A stretch of DNA of 64,000 nucleotides. It comes from JAYPCI01 sp038124645. Lineage in GTDB: Bacteria > Pseudomonadota > Alphaproteobacteria > Pelagibacterales > Pelagibacteraceae. The notes beneath the pieces are model-generated. The model was not told where the DNA came from, did no database searches, and saw only the letters and a list, made by a program, of their open reading frames with translations. This document shows positions 52,161-60,881 of this stretch, in pieces (position 1 is the first letter of the stretch; each line of letters starts with the position of its first letter). The position numbers and the translations under genes are program-made. Location: positions 1 through 64,000 of the forward strand of contig JAYPCI010000003.1 in assembly GCA_038124645.1 (NCBI GenBank), given 5' to 3'.

Positions 52161-53117
52161 ATGTTTAAAATCTATAAAAACATAAAAAAACTGAATAAAA
52201 AAAGTATCAAGCAGTGTATCGCTTTATTAAGAAAAAATAATTTAGTCTCATTACCAACTGAAACTGTTTATGGACTTGCCGCTAACGCTTATTCTGAAAA
52301 AGCGGTAAAAAAAATATATCTTTTAAAAAAAAGGCCTAAAAAAAATCCTCTTATTGTTCATTATTCAAAACTGGCAGACCTAAAAAAAGATGTTTTTATA
52401 AATAACGATTTTAATAAATTATTTAAAATATTTTCACCAGGACCTATTACTTACGTATTAAAAAAAAGGTCAAACTCAAATATTGCTAACAGTGTTAGTG
52501 CAGGCTTGGATACAATTGCCGTTCGTTTTCCTAGCAATAAGATTGTTAGAGCAATAATGCAAAAAATATCATTTCCTCTTGCAATGCCAAGTGCAAATAT
52601 ATCAAGTAAAGTCACTGCCACATCTGCTGAGAGTGTTTGTAAAGAATTTAAAAATAAAATTAAATTAATCCTAGATGGAGGGAATTCAAAAATAGGATTG
52701 GAATCTACCGTAGTAGATCTTTCTACAGCAAAGGTTAAAATTTTAAGACCTGGAATAATTACCAAAAATCAAATAACAAGAGTTTTAAGAAAAAAAATCA
52801 TTATACCTAAAAAATATCTTTCAATAAAATCTCCAGGTTTACTAAAAAAACATTACTCTCCTGGAATACCAATCAAGCTTAATCAAAAAACAGCTAACTC
52901 TAAAACAGCATTTTTAGTTTTTGGTAAAAAGTTTAAAAATGAAAAAAATATTTTTAACTTAAGTAATTCTGGAAATTTGAATGAAATCGCAAAAAATTTA
53001 TATAAAATGCTTAGAAAGGCAAAAGAATTAAATTATAAAAAAATTCATGTTTATAAAATTCCTAAAAATGGTATTGGCTATGCTATCAATGATAGATTAA
53101 AAAAGGCATCATATTAA
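52161..53117 (+). CDS. tsaC: L-threonylcarbamoyladenylate synthase (Sua5 type)
   Basis: The ATG at 52161 gives 318 residues (MFKIYKNIKKLNKKS); the frame is open upstream to 52098, but that would overlap xseB. The YrdC domain has SLPTETVYGLAANAY, KKRPKKNPLIVHY, RFPSNKIV, PSANISSKVTATSA and GLESTVVDLS. A linker (LRPGIIT, then SPGLLKKHYSPGIP) leads into a short C-terminal Sua5 domain. It makes the precursor of t6A37 in tRNAs reading ANN codons. The ABC transporter genes follow by 3 bp. Confidence 0.93.
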   Translation: MFKIYKNIKKLNKKSIKQCIALLRKNNLVSLPTETVYGLAANAYSEKAVKKIYLLKKRPKKNPLIVHYSKLADLKKDVFINNDFNKLFKIFSPGPITYVLKKRSNSNIANSVSAGLDTIAVRFPSNKIVRAIMQKISFPLAMPSANISSKVTATSAESVCKEFKNKIKLILDGGNSKIGLESTVVDLSTAKVKILRPGIITKNQITRVLRKKIIIPKKYLSIKSPGLLKKHYSPGIPIKLNQKTANSKTAFLVFGKKFKNEKNIFNLSNSGNLNEIAKNLYKMLRKAKELNYKKIHVYKIPKNGIGYAINDRLKKASY

Positions 53118-53120
53118 AAA

Positions 53121-53858
53121 ATGAAAGTATCTCTTAAAAAACTTACAAAAAAATTTAAATCAATTGTTGCTGTAAACGAATTGTCTCTTGAAGTTCAAAA
53201 AAATAAAACCATTGGTATCTTAGGACCAAATGGTTGCGGAAAAACAACAACAATCGGAATGATACTTGGCTTAATTAATCCAACTTCCGGATCAGTAGAA
53301 ATTGACGATCAAGATATAAACAAAATAAATCGAAGCGAGATATTAAAGAAAATAAATTTTGCCTCACCTTATATTGAGTTGCCAAAAAAATTAACTGTAA
53401 TGGAAAATCTTGTTGTTTATTCAAAATTGTATGACATACCAAAAAAGGAACAAAGAATTGAAGAACTTGTTACAGATTTAAATTTAACTAAGATAGTATT
53501 TAAAAAGAATGGTGAACTTTCTTCGGGTCAAAAAAACAGAGTAGCACTTGCTAAATCTTTAATTAATAAACCAAAATTATTATTATTAGATGAACCAACT
53601 GCTAGTTTAGATCCAGACGTTGGTGATTATGTAAGAACTTATATTGAAACATATAAAAAGAATAATGAAATAACTTTAATTCTGGCTTCACACAATATGA
53701 TTGAAGTTGAGAGACTCTGCGAAGAAGTAATTATGATGAGAGAAGGGAATATAGTTGATCGAGGTTCTTGCCAAGACTTAATAAAAAAACATGGTAGAAA
53801 AAACTTAGAAGAAACATTTTTAAAAATCGTAAGGGATAAGAAAAATGAATTGGAATAG
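53121..53858 (+). CDS. ABC transporter ATP-binding protein
   Basis: This 245-residue ATPase has Walker A GPNGCGKTT at residues 35-43, the signature LSSGQKNR, Walker B LLLLDEPTASLD and the H-loop ASHNM. It resembles ATPases of ABC-2 type exporters (drug, polysaccharide, NodI-like). Its 3' end overlaps the permease gene by 14 bp, so they form one transporter. The substrate is unknown; a GT17 gene follows. Confidence 0.93.
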   Translation: MKVSLKKLTKKFKSIVAVNELSLEVQKNKTIGILGPNGCGKTTTIGMILGLINPTSGSVEIDDQDINKINRSEILKKINFASPYIELPKKLTVMENLVVYSKLYDIPKKEQRIEELVTDLNLTKIVFKKNGELSSGQKNRVALAKSLINKPKLLLLDEPTASLDPDVGDYVRTYIETYKKNNEITLILASHNMIEVERLCEEVIMMREGNIVDRGSCQDLIKKHGRKNLEETFLKIVRDKKNELE

Positions 53859-54636
53859 AATAAGCGGATTAATATTAAGACATTATTACTTAATTGTGAG
53901 TTCGTTTCCTAGAATTCTTGACTTGATCTATTGGCCAACCATTCAAATATTTTTATGGGGATTTATATCTAAATTTTTTACACTAAATTCTGAATACTAC
54001 AGTAATACGGTTGGGGTTATACTAACAGCGGCAATACTGTACGACTTCTTATTTAGATCGAGTATTAGTTATAACATGATGTTTCTAGAAGAAATCTGGA
54101 GCAGGAACTTTACGAATCTATTTATTACTCCATTGAAGCTCAATGAAATTATTGCAGCGTTAACAATAACAGCAATATTCAGAACCATGATTGGATTAGT
54201 GCCAGCAACTTTGTTAGCGGCACCTCTGTTTGGGGTATCAATATTTAAATTAGGTCTACCATTATTTTTATTATTATTAGCTCTTTATATTTTTGGAGTT
54301 ACGCTAGGTCTTTTGGTTACCTCGGGACTTCTAAGATTTGGTCCATCTTTTGAAAATATTGCTTGGGGAAGTTTATTTTTTTTGGCTCCCTTAGGTTGTA
54401 TTTATTATCCTATAGAAATTTTACCTGATTGGTTACAGGTCATAGCAAAAGCTTTGCCATTAGTTCATATTTTTGAAGAAGTTAGAAGTATTTTAATAAA
54501 TAATGTAATTAATTATTATGATACTTTAAAAGCCTTAGTGATATCAATTGCCTATTTAATTGTAGGTATTTCTACTTTTTATTTATCATATGCTGGCGCA
54601 AGAAATAGAGGCGTTCTTATAAACATGGGAGAGTAA
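53845..54636 (+). CDS. ABC-2 type transporter permease
   Basis: This 263-residue protein has about six transmembrane helices and the ABC-2 pattern (YWPTIQIFLWGFISKFF, FLEEIWSRNFTNLFITPLKLNEI, LAPLGCIYYPIEILPDWLQVIAKALPLVHIFEEVR). It is translationally coupled to the ATPase upstream. The pair is probably a homodimeric exporter for a lipid, glycan or small molecule. The match to a specific substrate class is not clear. Confidence 0.9.
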   Translation: MNWNRISGLILRHYYLIVSSFPRILDLIYWPTIQIFLWGFISKFFTLNSEYYSNTVGVILTAAILYDFLFRSSISYNMMFLEEIWSRNFTNLFITPLKLNEIIAALTITAIFRTMIGLVPATLLAAPLFGVSIFKLGLPLFLLLLALYIFGVTLGLLVTSGLLRFGPSFENIAWGSLFFLAPLGCIYYPIEILPDWLQVIAKALPLVHIFEEVRSILINNVINYYDTLKALVISIAYLIVGISTFYLSYAGARNRGVLINMGE

Positions 54637-54640
54637 AAAA

Positions 54641-55456
54641 ATGAAATTGTTTGATTGTTTTATGTATTTTGATGAGGATCTTGTTTTAGATATACGTCTT
54701 CATACTTTAAATGAGCTAGTTGATAAATTTATCATCGCAGAAGCCACTCTTGATCATGCAGGGAACAATAAAAAACTGAATTTTGATATTAATAATTTCA
54801 GTAAATTTAAAAATAAGATTGAATATATTGTTGTGGAGGATATTCCTAAAGAAGTGGGTCAGTATAAAAAAGGATGGGCAAAAGATCATATTAGAGACCA
54901 ATTCCAAAGAAATGCTTTATCAAGGGGCTACATAGATGCACTAGATAATGACTCAATCATGATTTCAGATATTGATGAAATACCAGATCCTAAAAAAATT
55001 CCAGAATTCGATGAAGGAAATAAATATGCATGCTTTATACAAATGAATTTTCAATCAAAAATAAATCAACTTAATTTAACTGAACCAAATTGGGCTGGGA
55101 CTAAAATTTGTAAAAAAAAGTTTTTAAAATCACCTCAGTGGTTGAGAAATATAAAAACAAGCAAAAGACCTTTTTGGAAATTGTATAAACCTGCACAACC
55201 TCAAATTATTGAAAACGGTGGTTGGCATTTCAGTTTTCTCAAATCACCTAAAGACATAGCAAAAAAGATCAACTCTTTTGCACATCAAGAATTTAACAAA
55301 GAAATCTATAAAAGTGACTCAAATATTAAAGACAAAATAGATAATAAAAGTGATTTATTTGGTCGTGATTATAAATATCAGTCAGTCAAAATTGATGGAA
55401 AATTTCCAAAATATATTCAAAATAATACTGATAAATTTAAAGATTGGATAAGTTAA
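54641..55456 (+). CDS. Family 17 glycosyltransferase (GnT-III-like)
   Basis: This 271-residue protein begins LFDCFMYFDEDLVLDIRLHTL and continues with DKFIIAEATLDHAGNNKKL, GWAKDHIRDQFQRNAL, DSIMISDIDEIPDP (putative metal-binding acidic motif) and GGWHFSFLKSPKDIAKKINSFAHQEFN. This is the GT17 family, whose eukaryotic members are beta-1,4-N-acetylglucosaminyltransferase III. The bacterial substrate is unknown. It lies 4 bp after the ABC permease, so surface-glycan export is a reasonable guess. It ends 3 bp before tRNA-Arg on the other strand. Confidence 0.85.
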   Translation: MKLFDCFMYFDEDLVLDIRLHTLNELVDKFIIAEATLDHAGNNKKLNFDINNFSKFKNKIEYIVVEDIPKEVGQYKKGWAKDHIRDQFQRNALSRGYIDALDNDSIMISDIDEIPDPKKIPEFDEGNKYACFIQMNFQSKINQLNLTEPNWAGTKICKKKFLKSPQWLRNIKTSKRPFWKLYKPAQPQIIENGGWHFSFLKSPKDIAKKINSFAHQEFNKEIYKSDSNIKDKIDNKSDLFGRDYKYQSVKIDGKFPKYIQNNTDKFKDWIS

Positions 55457-55459
55457 AGT

Positions 55460-55536
55460 TGGTGCGCCCGGAAGGAGTCGAACCCTCAACCTTCTGATCC
55501 GAAGTCAGACGCTCTATCCAGTTGAGCTACAAGCGC
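55460..55536 (-). tRNA. tRNA-Arg (anticodon TCG), CCA encoded
   Basis: On the minus strand a 77-nt cloverleaf is visible. The acceptor GCGCTTG pairs with CGGGCGC, with two U-G wobbles. The D-arm is AGCTCAACTGGATAGAGC. The anticodon stem TCTGA/TCAGA encloses the loop CTTCGGA, giving anticodon TCG at 55500-55502. The T-arm contains GGTTCGACTCC. An encoded CCA follows discriminator A. It reads CGN arginine codons. Confidence 0.95.
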
Positions 55537-55558
55537 AATCACTATATTCTAATAAAAT

Positions 55559-56536
55559 ATGAGCACTTTTACAACTGAATTACTTGTTCAAGAAGAAGAC
55601 ATTGGAAAAAGGTTAGATATATTTTTACATAAAAATTTAAAACCTTACTCTAGATCATTTATAAAAAAAATTATTAATGATAACGGTGTTAAAATAAATG
55701 AAAAATATGAGAATGCTCAGTCTTATAAAGTAAAACCAAAAGATTTGATTCAAATTTCGTTTGTTGAAAAAGAGATTAATCTCATTCCAAAGAAAATTAA
55801 ATTAGATATCATATATGAAGATGAAGATTTAATAGTCATAAACAAACAAACGGGTGTATCTGTCCACCCTGGTGCTGGAGATTTTGAAAATACTATTGCA
55901 AATGGACTCGCCTTCAGATTTAAAGAACTATCTAATTTAAACGGCAAACTAAGACCGGGCATAGTACATAGACTAGATAAAGATACTACTGGATTATTAC
56001 TGGTAGCAAAAAATAATAATACACATGCACAACTTGCGGAACAGTTTGAGAAGCATTCGATTATAAGAACTTATTGGGCTTTAGTCTGGGGAAATCCTAG
56101 ACCACTTAATTCCAGAATTGAAACTTTGATAGTTAGAAGTAATAGAAATAGACAAATGATGATGGTCAGTGAAAATAAAGGTAAAAAAGCCATTACTAAT
56201 TATAAAACTTTAGAGGTATTTAATAATCAAAATATTCCTAGAATAAGCTTAATTGAGTGTCAGTTAGAAACTGGAAGAACTCACCAAATAAGAGTTCACA
56301 TGAAATATAAAAAAAATTCAATAGTTGGTGATCAAATTTACGGAAAAAAATTACCTAAGTTTAAAAATATTGATAAAAATTTAGACAAAATATTAAAAGG
56401 TATAAATCGTCAAATGTTACATGCAAAATCTATAAGTTTTTTTCACCCGATTAGAAAAGAAAATTTAAGTTTTGACACAAAATTACCAAAAGATATGAAT
56501 AATTTAATAAATATGTTAAAAACCAAATCTAAATAA
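55559..56536 (+). CDS. rluD: 23S rRNA pseudouridine synthase RluD
   Basis: This 325-residue protein has an N-terminal S4-like domain (about residues 14-75: RLDIFLHKNLKPYSRSFIKK) and a RluA-type catalytic domain with VINKQTGVSVHPG and the catalytic aspartate in GIVHRLDKDTTGLLLVAK. It makes pseudouridines in helix 69 of 23S rRNA. The downstream neighbour is rpoH (10 bp), a common alphaproteobacterial pair, which supports RluD over RluC. Confidence 0.93.
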   Translation: MSTFTTELLVQEEDIGKRLDIFLHKNLKPYSRSFIKKIINDNGVKINEKYENAQSYKVKPKDLIQISFVEKEINLIPKKIKLDIIYEDEDLIVINKQTGVSVHPGAGDFENTIANGLAFRFKELSNLNGKLRPGIVHRLDKDTTGLLLVAKNNNTHAQLAEQFEKHSIIRTYWALVWGNPRPLNSRIETLIVRSNRNRQMMMVSENKGKKAITNYKTLEVFNNQNIPRISLIECQLETGRTHQIRVHMKYKKNSIVGDQIYGKKLPKFKNIDKNLDKILKGINRQMLHAKSISFFHPIRKENLSFDTKLPKDMNNLINMLKTKSK

Positions 56537-56546
56537 AGTTTAGTTT

Positions 56547-57440
56547 ATGGCTAAAGAATTTACAAAATTACCAATTATTTCTTCTGAGGGAGGATTATCC
56601 TTGTATCTGGCTCAAATAAAAAAATTTCCCATGCTGGATGCTGAACAAGAATATGACTTAGCAAAAAGTTGGAGGGAACAAGGTAATATTAACGCTGCTC
56701 ATAAATTAGTTACCAGCCATTTAAGATTAGTTGCCAAAATTGCCATGGGTTATAGAGGTTATGGATTGCCTGTTAATGAATTAATTTCTGAAGGTAATAT
56801 TGGATTAATGCAGGCGGTTAAGAAATTTGATCCGGATAAAGGTTTTAGACTAGCAACCTATGCAATGTGGTGGATTAAAGCTGCGATACAAGAATACATA
56901 TTAAGATCTTGGAGTCTGGTAAAAATGGGAACAACTGCCGCACAAAAAAAACTATTTTTTAATTTACGAAAAATTAAAAATCAAATTGCTCCTAATCAAG
57001 AAGGTGACTTAAGAAACGAACAAGTTAAAGAAATTTCAAAAAGATTAGATGTAGAGGATGAGGAAGTTATCAATATGAATCGAAGAATGATGGGACAGGA
57101 AAAATCATTGAACGACCCTATTAAACAAGGAGAGGGAGAAGAATGGCAAGACTGGCTAGTAGATGAAGGCATGGATCAAGAACTTTCTACACTACAAAAC
57201 CAAGAATTAGAGGAAAAAAGAGATCTTTTAAAAGATGCTATTGAAATTTTAAATGACAGAGAAAAAGAAATAATCAATTTAAGACGATTAACCGATGAAC
57301 CGGCAACATTGGAAGAACTAAGTAAAAAATATAAAATTAGTCGAGAACGTGTAAGACAGATTGAAAATAAAGCATTTGAAAAACTTCAAAAGTCTATGTT
57401 GAATTCAAGTAAATCTAAAAATTTATTGCCCGCAAAATAA
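56547..57440 (+). CDS. rpoH: Heat-shock sigma factor sigma-32
   Basis: This 297-residue group 3 sigma-70 family protein has LYLAQIKKFPMLDAEQE at the N-terminus and region 2 (HLRLVAKIAMGYRGYGLPVNELISEGNIGLMQAVKKFDPDKGFRLATYAMWWIKAAIQEYI). The RpoH box (QKKLFFNLRKIK) and region 4 helix-turn-helix (TLEELSKKYKISRERVRQIENKA) are present. It directs heat-shock promoters. The RpoH box separates it from RpoD. It ends 4 bp from the convergent purA. Confidence 0.97.
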   Translation: MAKEFTKLPIISSEGGLSLYLAQIKKFPMLDAEQEYDLAKSWREQGNINAAHKLVTSHLRLVAKIAMGYRGYGLPVNELISEGNIGLMQAVKKFDPDKGFRLATYAMWWIKAAIQEYILRSWSLVKMGTTAAQKKLFFNLRKIKNQIAPNQEGDLRNEQVKEISKRLDVEDEEVINMNRRMMGQEKSLNDPIKQGEGEEWQDWLVDEGMDQELSTLQNQELEEKRDLLKDAIEILNDREKEIINLRRLTDEPATLEELSKKYKISRERVRQIENKAFEKLQKSMLNSSKSKNLLPAK

Positions 57441-57444
57441 TTTG

Positions 57445-58737
57445 CTAAATCTTAAAAGGATTTTCCAATAAAATTGTATCTTCTCTCTCTGGACTAGTTG
57501 AAACACTTGAAATTTTAGCTCCAATAAAACTTTCTATTTCTGAAATATATTTTTTTGCATTTTCAGGGAGTTTATTAATTTCTCTGATACCTTTGGTAAT
57601 TGATTTCCAGCCTTTTAAAGTTTTGTATATTGGTTTTATCTTTATTTGATCTTCTACAGCTGCCGGCAGATAGTCTATTTCTTTGCCATTAAGATTATAT
57701 TTTATACAAACTTTGATCTCATCCAGTTCATCAAGTACATCTAATTTTGTTAAAGCAATACCTCTTATGCCTGATATTTTACAAGTTTGCTTTACCAATA
57801 CTGCGTCGAACCACCCGCAACGTCTTTGTCTATTAGTGACAGTACCAAATTCATGTCCTCGCTTACCTAATAATTCACCAATGCTATCTTTTAATTCTGT
57901 TGGAAAAGGACCCTCACCAACCCTAGTAGTATAAGCTTTTGTGATACCCAAGACATAACCGATTGAAGCAGGACCAACTCCTGAACCCGTTGCAGCGCTT
58001 GCGGCAACAGTGTTTGAAGAAGTCACAAATGGATAAGTGCCATGATCAACATCTAATAATATACCCTGCGCTCCTTCAAATAAAATTTTCTTTTTCTCTT
58101 TTTGAAACTCATCTAAAACTTTCCAGGTGGGTTTTGCAAATTTTAATATTTCGGGTGCAATGTTTAAAAGTTCTTTTTTTAATTCATCTATTTTATAAAT
58201 TGATTTATTTAATCCTTTTCGAATTGCGTTATGATGAGCTAAAACTACATTTAATCTTTTGAGTAAATTACTCTCAGACCTTAGATCCATAACACGAATG
58301 GATCTTCTGCCAACCTTGTCTTCGTAAGCGGGTCCAATCCCTCTTCGTGTGGTTCCAATCTTTGAATTACCAGCAGTGTCCTCTCTGATTTCATCTAAAT
58401 CTTTATGAAAAGGAAGAATTAACGTAGCTGACTCAGATAAAATCAAATTTGCAGGAGATATTTGAATACCTTGTTTTTGCACTGATTGTATCTCGTCTAA
58501 TAAAGCCCAGGGGTCTACTACAACACCATTGCCAATTATTGAAATCTTATTTTCCCTAACAATACCTGACGGTAGTAACTTTAATTTGTAGGTTTTACCA
58601 TCAATTACCAAAGTATGTCCTGCGTTATGTCCGCCTTGAAATCGAACGACTACATCAGCTTGATCAGATAACCAATCAACAATTTTGCCCTTGCCTTCAT
58701 CTCCCCATTGTGAACCAACTACAACAACGTTTTGCAC
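57445..58737 (-). CDS. purA: Adenylosuccinate synthetase
   Basis: This 430-residue protein has the GTP-binding WGDEGKGKIVD at residues 10-20, QGGHNAGHT, GTTRRGIGPAYEDKVGR, EGAQGILLDVDHGTYPFVTSSN and the C-terminal STSPEREDTI. It makes adenylosuccinate from IMP, the AMP branch opposite guaB/guaA. It shares a base with the thiD stop (58737) in the run ftsH-folP-glmM-thiD-purA. Confidence 0.98.
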   Translation of the reverse strand: MQNVVVVGSQWGDEGKGKIVDWLSDQADVVVRFQGGHNAGHTLVIDGKTYKLKLLPSGIVRENKISIIGNGVVVDPWALLDEIQSVQKQGIQISPANLILSESATLILPFHKDLDEIREDTAGNSKIGTTRRGIGPAYEDKVGRRSIRVMDLRSESNLLKRLNVVLAHHNAIRKGLNKSIYKIDELKKELLNIAPEILKFAKPTWKVLDEFQKEKKKILFEGAQGILLDVDHGTYPFVTSSNTVAASAATGSGVGPASIGYVLGITKAYTTRVGEGPFPTELKDSIGELLGKRGHEFGTVTNRQRRCGWFDAVLVKQTCKISGIRGIALTKLDVLDELDEIKVCIKYNLNGKEIDYLPAAVEDQIKIKPIYKTLKGWKSITKGIREINKLPENAKKYISEIESFIGAKISSVSTSPEREDTILLENPFKI

Positions 58738-59549
58738 TAATTAAACTCCCTTTTTAAATTCAGAGACACTAAATGATTAATAGGCCCATGTCCTTTTCCA
58801 AATTTTATATTAGAACTAATGGCTTGATTAACATATTTGATACTCAGTTCACATGCTTTGATTAAAGGTTTTCCACACCCTAAGTAAGTAGCAATTGCAG
58901 AAGAAAGAGTGCATCCTGTTCCGTGAGTATTTTTGGTAAAAATTTTTTTATTTTTAAATATTTTAAATTTTTTTTTACTTAAAAAAACATCTTGTAAAAC
59001 TTTACTATTTAAGTGACCACCTTTAATTAAAACATTTTTAACTCCCATATCTAAGAGCATCGAACCTGCTTTGATCATATCTTCTAAATTATTAATCCTT
59101 GTTTCAGTCAAAACTTCTGCTTCTGGTATATTGGGTGTTACGATTAAAGGATAGCTAAGTACTCTTTTTTTTAATAGATTGATTGAATTAGTATTAATAA
59201 GTCTTGTACCCCCTTTAGCAACCATCACGGGATCTAAAACAATATTTCTAACTTTTATTTTCTTTAATGCTTTAATTACAGAATTAATAACTGAAGTAGA
59301 ATGCAACATGCCAATTTTTATTGCATTGGGTTTAATATCTTTTGCGGTAAAAATTATTTGATTATAAATCTCTTGAGGTGGTATTGGGACTATTGATTTT
59401 ACCCCAGTAGTATTTTGAGATGTAATAGCTGTCACTGCAGTCATGGCATACCCACCAAGTGCTGAAGTCGTTTTTATATCAGCTTGTATACCTGCTCCTC
59501 CAGAAGAATCGGAGCCTGCAATAATCAAAATTTTAGTTTTTGGCTTCAC
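58737..59549 (-). CDS. thiD: Hydroxymethylpyrimidine/phosphomethylpyrimidine kinase
   Basis: This 270-residue ribokinase-fold kinase has the ThiD N-terminus IAGSDSSGGAGIQADIKT, then LDPVMVAKGGTRL, TPNIPEAEVL, LIKGGHL and the anion-hole motif THGTGCTLSSAIA. It phosphorylates HMP and HMP-P for thiamine. Cultured SAR11 bacteria lack ThiC and depend on external HMP-type precursors, so this enzyme would serve salvage. It abuts glmM with no spacer. Confidence 0.96.
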   Translation of the reverse strand: MKPKTKILIIAGSDSSGGAGIQADIKTTSALGGYAMTAVTAITSQNTTGVKSIVPIPPQEIYNQIIFTAKDIKPNAIKIGMLHSTSVINSVIKALKKIKVRNIVLDPVMVAKGGTRLINTNSINLLKKRVLSYPLIVTPNIPEAEVLTETRINNLEDMIKAGSMLLDMGVKNVLIKGGHLNSKVLQDVFLSKKKFKIFKNKKIFTKNTHGTGCTLSSAIATYLGCGKPLIKACELSIKYVNQAISSNIKFGKGHGPINHLVSLNLKREFN

Positions 59550-60881
59550 TTAATTTATAGTTTTTTTGATGATTTGGATGCACCGTAGAAGTAATTTTTT
59601 ATTTTCTGACTCACCCATTATTCTGATTTTAGACTCTGTGCCTGAAGCTCTTACTAGCATTCTTCCTTGTCCTTTTATTAATTGATTACTTTTTTTAATA
59701 GCTTGTTTACATTTTGATGAGTTAATAATCTTCTTATCTTTTACATTAATATTTTCAAGTTTCTGTGGGACAGGCTCAAATATTTTAAAAAGTTTGCTTG
59801 CTTTAATTCCTTTTCTAAGAGAGTAAAGAACTTCTAAAGCCACAAGTAAACCATCTCCTGTAGTGGCAAATTTTCCTAAAATAATATGACCCGATTGTTC
59901 GCCGCCTAAGTTAAAATTATATTTTTTCATAACTTCTTTTACATATCTATCGCCAACGTTAGATCTTAAAAATTTAATCCTATGTTTTTTTAAATATTTT
60001 TCTAATCCAAAATTGGACATTAGAGTTCCAACAACCCCTCCCTTGAGTATCTTTTTCCTTTTCCATCTAGTAGCTAGCATTGCTATGATGTTATCACCAT
60101 CAATGATTTCCCCTTTTTCATCGCACATAATAACTCTGTCAGCATCGCCATCTAGTGCAATACCAATATTAGCTTTATATTTTTTGACAGCCTTTTGAAT
60201 ATTTTGTGGAAAAGTTGAACCGCAGTTTGAATTAATATTAAGTCCATTAGGTTTGACGGCTAAAGTTATAACTTTGGCACCTAAAGATGAAAATAATTTT
60301 GGTCCCGCTTTGTATCCTGCACCATTAGCGCAGTCTAAGACAATCTTTAATTTTTTCAGATTAAATTTTTTAGGAAAATTTTTTTTTAAAATATCAATAT
60401 AAAAATCATTTCCATTTTCTAATCTTTTGACTCTACCTAATTTATTAGAATTAATTAAATTTTTTTGAGTTTTTGTATCAATTAATTTTTCAATTTTTTT
60501 TTCAATTTTATCTGAGAGTTTTAAACCATCTGGTCCAAATAATTTCATACCGTTGTCATGATAAGGATTGTGTGAAGCTGTTATCATTACTCCCATATTT
60601 GCTTTCATGAGTTTAGTAATCATGGCTAATGCATTTGTAGGTATTGGACCAAAGGTAAAAACATGCATACCCGCAGAGGTTAAGCCTGAAACTAAAGCTG
60701 GCTCTAAAGAATAACCAGATAATCGAGTATCTTTTGCTATAACTGCTACTTGTTTAGACTTTTTTTTGTTTGTGAAATAATTACCTGCAGCTAAACCAAA
60801 CTTAAAAAACATTTCTCCGTTTATGTTTCCCTGATTTACTTTGCCTCTTATCCCGTCAGTACCAAAATATTTTTTTTTCAT
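59550..60881 (-). CDS. glmM: Phosphoglucosamine mutase
   Basis: This 443-residue protein has FGTDGIRGKVNQG at the N-terminus, the active phosphoserine in ITASHNPYHDNGMK, the metal loop ALDGDADR, the GGEQSGH sugar loop, and RASGTESKIR at the C-terminus. GlmM converts glucosamine-6-P to glucosamine-1-P for peptidoglycan and LPS. The FGTDGIRG start and the neighbouring folP and ftsH are the classic glmM context. It overlaps folP by 4 bp. Confidence 0.97.
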   Translation of the reverse strand: MKKKYFGTDGIRGKVNQGNINGEMFFKFGLAAGNYFTNKKKSKQVAVIAKDTRLSGYSLEPALVSGLTSAGMHVFTFGPIPTNALAMITKLMKANMGVMITASHNPYHDNGMKLFGPDGLKLSDKIEKKIEKLIDTKTQKNLINSNKLGRVKRLENGNDFYIDILKKNFPKKFNLKKLKIVLDCANGAGYKAGPKLFSSLGAKVITLAVKPNGLNINSNCGSTFPQNIQKAVKKYKANIGIALDGDADRVIMCDEKGEIIDGDNIIAMLATRWKRKKILKGGVVGTLMSNFGLEKYLKKHRIKFLRSNVGDRYVKEVMKKYNFNLGGEQSGHIILGKFATTGDGLLVALEVLYSLRKGIKASKLFKIFEPVPQKLENINVKDKKIINSSKCKQAIKKSNQLIKGQGRMLVRASGTESKIRIMGESENKKLLLRCIQIIKKTIN

